From contig DDJS01000099.1 in the NCBI GenBank assembly GCA_002339165.1, forward strand, positions 1 to 20,989: DNA of 20,989 nucleotides, in the 5' to 3' direction. A model generated the notes under the pieces. It worked only from the letters and a program-made list of their open reading frames with translations, was not told the origin of the DNA and made no database searches. The translations under genes were made by a program, and so were the position numbers. How positions within the stretch are numbered: position 1 is the stretch's first letter; each line of letters starts with the position of its first letter. This document shows positions 15,657 through 20,989 of the stretch, piece by piece. Source of the DNA: Cellvibrionales bacterium UBA2618. Lineage in GTDB: Bacteria > Pseudomonadota > Gammaproteobacteria > Pseudomonadales > Porticoccaceae.

Positions 15657-18247
15657 AGGTAGTCTTCAATGTTAGGAATCAACCCTGAGAGCTTGTATTT
15701 AAAGGTCTGTTTGATGTAACCAAGAATGTTGTGGTCGTCTGCTTCGAAGCGCAATGTCAGATTGGCCGATGTGTTAGACGCCCGAATCAGTCCCCAACCC
15801 TGGGGGTACTCGACGCGCAGTCCATCGAGGCGCGTAATCCGCGTGCCTTTGAATTCGCACTCATTGGTAATCTGACGCATCAAGGCGAATTTATCTTGCT
15901 CATTTACTGGAATGAGTATTTCTCCGGTATACACGCTGCTGTCTAGCTCATCGAGAAGTTGGTCGAGGTTTTTGTAGGTGGCGGTCAGTATCTCGAGCAA
16001 GCGCGCCGCGGCATAGAGGCCATCATCAAAGCCTTTGCGGCGATCATTAAAGAATATGTGGCCGCTAAATTCTCCGCCAAGCGGCGCATTAACTTCTTGC
16101 ACCGCTTTTCTAACATGCGAATGGCCGGTTTTACACATCACTGGCTCACCCTTATTTTGACGGATGATCTCGGCTAATTTTTGACTGGATTTCACGTCAT
16201 AGACGATCGATGCTCCGGGCGAAGTTTGCAAAACATCGCGGGCAAAAAGCATCATTAGTTTGTCTGGCCAACAAATCTTCCCGGCACCGGTAATGACCAC
16301 TAAACGGTCGCCATCGCCATCAAAGGCAAAGCCTAAGTCGGCGTTTTCACTGGCCACTCGGGCCCTTAGGTCGAGCAAATTAAACTCGTCGGAAGGGTTG
16401 GGTTCATGATTGGGGAACGATCCGTCGATATCGCAATACAGCGGTATGACCTCGCAGCCCAAACTTTCAAATAATTCTACCGCTACCGGTCCGGAGACAC
16501 TGTTGGCTCCATCTACAACGACCTTGAACTCTCGGACGATACCGATATCTTCAAAAATTTGACGCACGTATTGCGGTATGACTAAACGAGAAAAATACTC
16601 GCCGACTCCGCGGGTAAAGTTTTCCACGATCATAATTGGTTTGAGTAACTGCAACATATCGCCGGACAGCACTTGGCCTTGGACAATGATTTTAAAGCCA
16701 TTGAAGTTGCCTGGATTATGGCTGGCGGTGACCATGATGCCGCAACTCGACTGGCCGGAGTAGTTGATTGCGAAATTAAGCGCGGGGGTTATGATTTCGC
16801 CTAGATCGATGACATTACACCCGGTCGAGAGCAGGCCCTCTCTGAGCGCAAGGGTTAACTCATTTGAACTGGAGCGCCCATCGCGACCTAGATAAATGGC
16901 GTTGTTACCACGACGCAGCACCAGTGATCCAACGGTTTTTCCGAGTCTGCGGGCAAATTCTTCAGTTATTTCTTCGCCGGCGACGCCGCGGATGTCGTAA
17001 TCTCTAAAGACTAAGTCTGGCAGCACAAAAATATCATCTTCGGCGCTTAAATCGTTGATCAGCGCGCTGTACTCGTCTTCCGGGTGATCTTCTTCTAAGT
17101 CCATGGATGCCTGTAATTCGTCATCGTTCATAGCGGCGATGGCGGTTTCGATATCGTCTAACCCTTCGATGTCAAAATCGTTCTCTTCGAGATCGCCATC
17201 GTCTCTGTGTTGCTTGGCGGAAACTGGGTGAATGCCCTCCTCGTTCTCAGATTCATCGTCGTCGGACTCTTCGGGTTGACTATTTTTCTGTGGCTCTTTT
17301 TGTACGGGGAGGCGGATTGTACGCACATCCTGAGATTGGTTGGTGAAGATACTAATCTCAGAGTTGCTGCTCTTTCCGCGCCCGACAATCAGCAGGTGTA
17401 TACCGATTAGCCAAAATAACCAGGCGATTGAGGCGCCGTACCAAAAGGGCATTTCTTGGGACTGCAGGGTATCCGCCATCAATTCGGACGGCTCAAAAGT
17501 TAACTGCCAATGGGTCTGGTGTATAGGGTACCTCTGATGGAGATCGTCGTTGTTGTCTTGGCCAGTTTTCAGGAAGCTGTCATCACCTAAGGTCAGCAGT
17601 CGGGTGACCGATTGGTTGGCTTCAATTTGCTCTATGTGAAGAGCACCTTGTTCCAAATCACCGCCATTGAGCAACTCGCTCATGGGATCGAGCGCCTGCT
17701 GCAAAAGCACTAAGCCGACAATACCTTGAGAATCGCTAAGGCGAACGCCGGTCAGCAGTTTCCAGTCGCCGTCGATCCTCACTGCACGAATGTGTGAATC
17801 CAAACCCTCGATGGTTTGCCGCGCAAACGTCTTTGTCGCGGCGCTTAACTCTTGCTCATGACGAACTAAGTTCTCGTCGATGTAGTAGATTGCTTCAGCG
17901 CTGTCGAACTGCAATAAAGCCGTGGCTTCTCGTTTGTTCAACGCTGCACTATCGACTTCGCGTAACAGTTGTGTGGCGTTTTGTTGCTCCGACATAACCT
18001 CCAACTCGAGCGTTCCTGCAGTCAGTTTTTGACTGACTTCCCGGCTGGTGTTGAGTAGGTTTTTACCATAATTTTTATCGATTAAATCGCTTCGCTGGCT
18101 AACGATATAGTTTTGATGGAGAGCGGTAAAAGCGCCACTCAACAGAACTGCAGTAATGGCGATAACGCCCCATATCACTGGGTCGGACTTTAGCCTTAAA
18201 AAATAACTGGTTAACTGCACTGTGATGAATCCATTTGTTTCATTCAA
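15653..18247 (-). CDS. algC: Membrane-anchored phosphomannomutase/phosphoglucomutase (long AlgC)
   Basis: AlgC interconverts hexose 6- and 1-phosphates for polysaccharide and LPS precursors. 864 residues, against about 463 for the classical enzyme. The catalytic part starts near 412: FRDYDIRG, phosphoserine loop TASHNP (Ser509), metal loop DGDGDR (643-648), sugar loop GEFSGH (725-730) and phosphate site RASNTS (822-827), all intact. In front: transmembrane helix about 23-42, an extracytoplasmic domain about 43-266, a second helix about 267-289, and a disordered, very acidic linker about 317-406. Long AlgC readings are known in Pseudomonas annotations. The start is uncertain: TTG 18247 (2 bases after coaBC) has a poor ribosome site, and GTG 18220 is an alternative. 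Stop overlaps argB. Confidence 0.93.
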   Translation of the reverse strand: MNETNGFITVQLTSYFLRLKSDPVIWGVIAITAVLLSGAFTALHQNYIVSQRSDLIDKNYGKNLLNTSREVSQKLTAGTLELEVMSEQQNATQLLREVDSAALNKREATALLQFDSAEAIYYIDENLVRHEQELSAATKTFARQTIEGLDSHIRAVRIDGDWKLLTGVRLSDSQGIVGLVLLQQALDPMSELLNGGDLEQGALHIEQIEANQSVTRLLTLGDDSFLKTGQDNNDDLHQRYPIHQTHWQLTFEPSELMADTLQSQEMPFWYGASIAWLFWLIGIHLLIVGRGKSSNSEISIFTNQSQDVRTIRLPVQKEPQKNSQPEESDDDESENEEGIHPVSAKQHRDDGDLEENDFDIEGLDDIETAIAAMNDDELQASMDLEEDHPEDEYSALINDLSAEDDIFVLPDLVFRDYDIRGVAGEEITEEFARRLGKTVGSLVLRRGNNAIYLGRDGRSSSNELTLALREGLLSTGCNVIDLGEIITPALNFAINYSGQSSCGIMVTASHNPGNFNGFKIIVQGQVLSGDMLQLLKPIMIVENFTRGVGEYFSRLVIPQYVRQIFEDIGIVREFKVVVDGANSVSGPVAVELFESLGCEVIPLYCDIDGSFPNHEPNPSDEFNLLDLRARVASENADLGFAFDGDGDRLVVITGAGKICWPDKLMMLFARDVLQTSPGASIVYDVKSSQKLAEIIRQNKGEPVMCKTGHSHVRKAVQEVNAPLGGEFSGHIFFNDRRKGFDDGLYAAARLLEILTATYKNLDQLLDELDSSVYTGEILIPVNEQDKFALMRQITNECEFKGTRITRLDGLRVEYPQGWGLIRASNTSANLTLRFEADDHNILGYIKQTFKYKLSGLIPNIEDYL

Positions 18248-18249
18248 GT

Positions 18250-19470
18250 TTAACCGCTTGTGTCTGCGACTGTTCGATGGTCGAGATCATTGGCAATGCA
18301 CTGGATTAAATCTCTGGCAAGCTGCGTTTTGCTTTTCTTGTGCATCTGAATCTCGCTGTTGGGCGTGATCCAATAAACTTCGTTATCATCGGCATCAAAA
18401 CCGATATCCGACCGCGAAACATCGTTGGCAACGATCGCATTTAACTGCTTGCGATCTAGTTTTAACTGCGCGTTAGCGGTTAAGTTTTCGGTTTCGGCGG
18501 CAAAACCTACCACGTACAGGTGGTCATTGGCACTGCCAACAGCGGTTATGATATCGATATTCTTTTCCAACTGTAAGGTTAGATTGCATGCCTGTTTTTT
18601 GATCTTTTGCGGACTGACATCAACGCATCGATAATCAGCGACCGCGGCGGCGCCAATAAACACATGGGCGTTTTTACACGCTTGCATCGAGGCGAGATAC
18701 ATTTCATTGGCTGATATCACCGAGGTCAGATGACAGCGCTCCGGTGCGTCAAGGTTTACCGGACCCGAAATCAAGGTTACGGTTGCACCAGCGTCGGCCG
18801 CCGCTGCCGCTAGCGCATAGCCCATTTTCCCCGAGCTATGGTTGCTGATGTAGCGCACTGGATCGATGGCTTCGCGGGTTGGGCCCGCGGTGATGATTAC
18901 TCTGACCCCCTGTAAAATCCCTGAAGTAAAACTGGCGGCAACGCGCTCGGCAATTGCAGCCGGCGGTGCTAGCCGACCAGGACCCACATCGCCGCAGGCC
19001 TGGAGACCAGAGGTGGGTCCGATAATCGTCGTACCCCGCCGCTCTAACTCAGCGATATTGGCAAGATTTGCCGGGTGTAGCCACATGCCTTGGTTCATTG
19101 CTGGTGCAATGGCAACGATTGCTGGGGTGGCGAGATAGACAGCGCCAAGCAGAGTATCTGCGGCCCCATGCACCAGTGTCGCAAGGCTGTTTGCGGTGGC
19201 GGGAGCCACCAGCAAAAGGTCCGCCCATCGCGCAAGTTCGATATGGCCCATGCCCGCCTCCGCCTCCGCATCGACTAACTCTACGTGCACCGGGTTTCCC
19301 GACAGCGCTTGCAGAGTCAGTGGGCGAACGAACTCAACTGCCGCAGGCGTCATTATAATGCGCACGTCGGCACCGAGGTCGCGCAGGAGTCGAACGATTT
19401 CGGCACTTTTATAGGCCGCTATACCGCCAGTAACACCTACTAATATATTTTTGTTTGACAGGCTGCTCAT
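18250..19470 (-). CDS. coaBC: Phosphopantothenoylcysteine synthetase/decarboxylase CoaBC (Dfp)
   Basis: A bifunctional enzyme of coenzyme A synthesis: CoaB joins 4'-phosphopantothenate and cysteine using CTP; FMN-dependent CoaC decarboxylates the product. 406 residues, the normal fused length. CoaC part (1-180): VTGGIAAYKS (13-22), catalytic His76 in MGHIELARWAD, PAMNQGMW (123-130), and Cys159 in GLQACGDVGPGRL. CoaB part (about 188-400): TAGPTREAIDPVRYISNHSSGKMG (194-217) with Asn210, AAVADYR, Lys289 in QKIKK, and VGFAAET. All key residues are present. ATG 19468-19470. It heads the leftward unit with algC, argB and slmA; the dut gene usually found after it is missing. Confidence 0.97.
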   Translation of the reverse strand: MSSLSNKNILVGVTGGIAAYKSAEIVRLLRDLGADVRIIMTPAAVEFVRPLTLQALSGNPVHVELVDAEAEAGMGHIELARWADLLLVAPATANSLATLVHGAADTLLGAVYLATPAIVAIAPAMNQGMWLHPANLANIAELERRGTTIIGPTSGLQACGDVGPGRLAPPAAIAERVAASFTSGILQGVRVIITAGPTREAIDPVRYISNHSSGKMGYALAAAAADAGATVTLISGPVNLDAPERCHLTSVISANEMYLASMQACKNAHVFIGAAAVADYRCVDVSPQKIKKQACNLTLQLEKNIDIITAVGSANDHLYVVGFAAETENLTANAQLKLDRKQLNAIVANDVSRSDIGFDADDNEVYWITPNSEIQMHKKSKTQLARDLIQCIANDLDHRTVADTSG

Positions 19471-19502
19471 TTGCCACTCGGACAGATCTCACCAATGCGA
19501 GT

Positions 19503-19539
19503 ATTATAGTAGCATGGAAATATCAAATATGTATTGATA
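19503..19539. promoter_or_regulatory. coaBC/radC divergent promoter region with a dyad
   Basis: The gap between divergent coaBC and radC is only 83 bases. Seen: on the minus strand a perfect TATAAT (complement of 19503-19508), placed for a coaBC start point near 19496, without a clear -35; and the dyad TATCAA (19521-19526) / TTGATA (19534-19539) with a 7-base spacer, overlapping both promoter zones. The dyad could be an operator, but the region is A+T-rich and short dyads arise easily there. Confidence 0.35.
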
Positions 19540-19553
19540 AATAAGCGCTTACT

Positions 19554-20228
19554 ATGCCTATAAGTCAATGGCCAAAAGATCAACGGCCGAGAGAGAGGCT
19601 GTTATTACAAGGCGCGGCGGCATTGTCAGATGCCGAGCTGCTGGCTATCTTTTTACGCACAGGCGTATCTGGTATGACCGCGGTCGACTTGGCGCGACGC
19701 TTGTTAAGCGAATTTGGCGGCGTAGGCGGCTTGTTGCATGCCGAGCAAGCAGATTTTTGTCGAGGCCGTGGTCTGGGGCCAGCCAAGTATGCCGAATTAC
19801 AGGCGGTGTTAGAGCTAGCACGGCGTTATCTTTACGAGCATCTTGTCGATGAACCGTCGATTGAGTGCTCTGCTCAGATTAAAGATTACTTGGCATTGAC
19901 GATGCGCGCCTCTCCTCGCGAGTTATTTCGGGTTATGTTGCTGGATGTTAGGCATCGTCTTATTCAGACCACGGAGTTATTTCAAGGCACCATCGATCGT
20001 GCTGCCGTATACCCACGAGAGGTAGTCAAACTAGCGCTAATGCACAATGCAGCGGCGGTTATAGTGGCGCATAATCATCCGTCCGGCGAGGCTGAGCCGA
20101 GTCCGGCTGATTTGGATTTGACGTTGCGGTTGCAACAGGCTCTGGCGCTGGTGGATATTGCGCTGTTGGATCACTTTATTATCGGGCGCTCGGGCAGTGT
20201 TTCTCTCGCCGAGCGCGGCATACTTTGA
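19554..20228 (+). CDS. radC: RadC/YicR-family JAB-domain protein
   Basis: A 224-residue RadC-family protein, usual length. The N-terminal helix-hairpin-helix-like region (about 1-95: WPKDQRPRERLLLQGAAALSDAELLAI, LGPAKYAELQAVLELARR) precedes a JAB1/MPN-like metalloprotease fold (about 103-224) with the metal motif HNHPSGEAEPSPADLD, GTIDRAAVYPREV before it, and LLDHFIIG after it. Despite the name, a role in DNA repair is not established; the original radC102 mutation of E. coli lies in recG. ATG 19554 with a weak ribosome site. It lies divergent from coaBC and upstream of rpmB, the conserved order in Gammaproteobacteria. Confidence 0.94.
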   Translation: MPISQWPKDQRPRERLLLQGAAALSDAELLAIFLRTGVSGMTAVDLARRLLSEFGGVGGLLHAEQADFCRGRGLGPAKYAELQAVLELARRYLYEHLVDEPSIECSAQIKDYLALTMRASPRELFRVMLLDVRHRLIQTTELFQGTIDRAAVYPREVVKLALMHNAAAVIVAHNHPSGEAEPSPADLDLTLRLQQALALVDIALLDHFIIGRSGSVSLAERGIL

Positions 20229-20233
20229 CTTCG

Positions 20234-20270
20234 GGCCTATGTCGGGCAAGACTTGATGTCGGGTTAGGCC
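20234..20270 (+). terminator. Weak hairpin after radC
   Basis: Seen: GGCCTA (20234-20239) and TAGGCC (20265-20270) form perfect 6-base arms around a 25-base loop, directly after the radC stop. The loop region holds two copies of ATGTCGGG (20239 and 20256). No T-run follows closely, so termination is only possible. Confidence 0.25.
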
Positions 20271-20303
20271 GTCGGTTTAGTTTCCCATATCGCAGTTTTT
20301 CAT

Positions 20304-20332
20304 TTGATTCGCTCTAGGCTTTCTGGTATAAA
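20304..20332 (+). promoter_or_regulatory. Strong sigma-70 promoter of rpmB-rpmG with G+C-rich discriminator
   Basis: Seen: TTGATT (20304-20309), exactly 17 bases, TATAAA (20327-20332), with TG one base before the -10 (extended -10), followed by the discriminator ACGCGCCC. Transcription should start near 20340, giving a leader of about 90 bases. G+C-rich discriminators are a hallmark of promoters repressed by ppGpp/DksA in Gammaproteobacteria, which suits a ribosomal protein operon. Confidence 0.75.
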
Positions 20333-20375
20333 ACGCGCCCTACTGGGACAACGGGTCTTGGATAGGCACTTTTCA

Positions 20376-20412
20376 CTAGCTGGCTGGCAATCGCTTTGAT
20401 TTGGCAGCCTAG
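20376..20412 (+). promoter_or_regulatory. Imperfect hairpin in the rpmB leader
   Basis: Seen: GGCTG (20382-20386) pairs with CAGCC (20405-20409), and within it C-A-A-(T/C) pairs with the GATTTGG side around the small loop GCTTT; CTAG/TAG can extend the base. It ends about 10 bases before the AGGGAC ribosome site of rpmB, so folding could affect translation. Autoregulatory use is inference. Confidence 0.4.
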
Positions 20413-20430
20413 AAACGCAGGGACATTACA

Positions 20431-20667
20431 ATGTCGAGAGTATGTCAGGTCACGGGCAAGCGACCGATGGCGGGAAACAACGTATCCCACGCCAAGAACC
20501 GAACGCGTCGTCGCTTCGAGCCAAATTTGCACACCCACCGATTTTGGGTTGAATCAGAGAAGCGTTTTGTCAAGATTAGGCTGTCTACTAAGGGCCTAAG
20601 AATTATTGACAAAAATGGTATAGATCAAGTGCTTGCGGGTATGCGTGCCCGTGGCGTCAAGGTATAG
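20431..20667 (+). CDS. rpmB: 50S ribosomal protein L28
   Basis: A basic 78-residue protein of the large ribosomal subunit, the same length as in E. coli and nearly colinear: MSRVCQVTGKRPMAGNNVSHA, NRTRRRFEPNLHTHRFWVESEKRFVKIRLSTKGLRIIDKNGID. It has a single cysteine (Cys5), so it is the zinc-free form. ATG with AGGGAC about 7 bases upstream. It is cotranscribed with rpmG, which follows after 11 bases; the rpmG ribosome site AGGGAG overlaps the rpmB stop. Confidence 0.98.
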   Translation: MSRVCQVTGKRPMAGNNVSHAKNRTRRRFEPNLHTHRFWVESEKRFVKIRLSTKGLRIIDKNGIDQVLAGMRARGVKV

Positions 20668-20678
20668 GGAGCAGCACA

Positions 20679-20846
20679 ATGGCAAAATCAGCGAGAGAGA
20701 AGATTCGGCTAGTATCGAGCGCCGGAACGGGTCATTTTTATACCACCGACAAAAATAAGCGTAATATGCCCGAGAAAATGGAGATCAAGAAGTATGATCC
20801 GACCATTCGCAAGCACGTCATCTACAAAGAAGCCAAAATCAAGTAA
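20679..20846 (+). CDS. rpmG: 50S ribosomal protein L33
   Basis: A 55-residue protein of the large ribosomal subunit: MAKSAREKIRLVSSAGTGHF, YTTDKNKRNMPEKMEIKKYD, RKHVIYKEAKIK, almost the E. coli sequence. It lacks the four cysteines of the zinc-binding type, so it is the C-minus form and the cell does not rely on zinc for this copy. ATG 20679 with AGGGAG (20666-20671) eight bases upstream; second gene of the rpmB-rpmG operon. Confidence 0.97.
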   Translation: MAKSAREKIRLVSSAGTGHFYTTDKNKRNMPEKMEIKKYDPTIRKHVIYKEAKIK

Positions 20847-20936
20847 CTGCGGCTTCATCGGGGAAAGTGCCTGCGCATCGCTTGGGCGGATAGTAACTTT
20901 TAAGCCCTTGTCTAGGCTACGAGAAACCAGCAAACG

Positions 20937-20965
20937 GCTATGTTGGGCGACGCAACATAGCGTCG
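20937..20965 (+). terminator. Overlapping, mutually exclusive hairpins after rpmG
   Basis: Seen: hairpin A has perfect 9-base arms GCTATGTTG (20937-20945) and CAACATAGC (20953-20961) with a 7-base loop. Hairpin B has perfect arms CGACGC (20948-20953) and GCGTCG (20960-20965) with a 6-base loop, and uses bases of A's loop and 3' arm. It begins 90 bases after the rpmG stop. There is no T-tract, so it is not a standard intrinsic terminator; it may be the rpmBG transcript's 3' stabiliser or an element of the gene beyond the window. Confidence 0.4.
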
Positions 20966-20989
20966 TGCAATAGCAAGATCTCGCACTGC

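Noticed and set aside
20942..20948. GTTGGGC, matching the GTTRRRY core of integron attC sites
   Set aside because: The partner RYYYAAC core at the right distance is missing and no cassette structure or integrase is visible; the match is explained by the hairpin.
1..20989. Search for CRISPR arrays, tRNA/rRNA genes, insertion sequences and prophage genes
   Set aside because: No regularly spaced repeats, tRNA-like cloverleaf with CCA end, transposase motif or terminal inverted repeats with target duplications were seen by eye.

Overview
The window is a stretch of conserved gammaproteobacterial chromosome with no phage, transposon, CRISPR or tRNA visible. Base composition is close to half G+C. 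Protein sequences (SlmA, RecG, SpoT, Gmk, YicC, RNase PH, L28, L33) match those of Gammaproteobacteria. From memory, the order rpmG/rpmB - radC - coaBC - (dut) - algC - argB - slmA-like - pyrE - (crc) - rph - yicC - gmk - rpoZ - spoT - ridA - recG is that of Pseudomonas and relatives, here compressed and without dut and crc. I infer a member of the Pseudomonas/Cellvibrio side of the class, perhaps marine; species cannot be told.

Left part (1-4623), the most accessory: the 3' end of an unrecognised gene; a LysR regulator divergent from an acyl-CoA dehydrogenase, with a good promoter and a dyad between them; a PlsC-type acyltransferase convergent with the dehydrogenase; a 443-base gap with only a doubtful small ORF; and an exported PEBP (YbhB/YbcL) protein.

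Middle part (4630-12558), almost all on the minus strand: yicC, a possible 64-codon ORF, gmk, rpoZ, spoT and ridA run leftward as one unit (RNA decay, GMP kinase, RNA polymerase omega, ppGpp turnover, enamine deaminase). A YeeZ-type nucleotide-binding epimerase on the plus strand separates this unit from recG. Gmk makes GDP, a precursor of the GTP used for (p)ppGpp, which SpoT makes and degrades, so the grouping is functionally coherent.

Right part (12559-20989): rph and pyrE run rightward from a gap shared with yicC. coaBC, algC, argB and slmA run leftward as a tightly packed unit (2-base gap, then a 4-base overlap, then overlapping stop/start). The algC product is a long membrane-anchored form with an extracytoplasmic domain and an acidic linker in front of the phosphohexomutase. 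radC, then rpmB-rpmG, run rightward. rpmB has a near-consensus promoter with a G+C-rich discriminator, as expected for stringent control, and a leader hairpin. Two mutually exclusive hairpins lie at the window's end.

I see no clear new multi-gene system. The best leads are the sensor-like AlgC architecture in a coupled operon with argB and slmA, the rpmB leader, the overlapping hairpins after rpmG, a Trp-to-Gly change in a conserved SpoT motif, the repeat-bearing omega tail, and two small ORFs next to gmk and recG.
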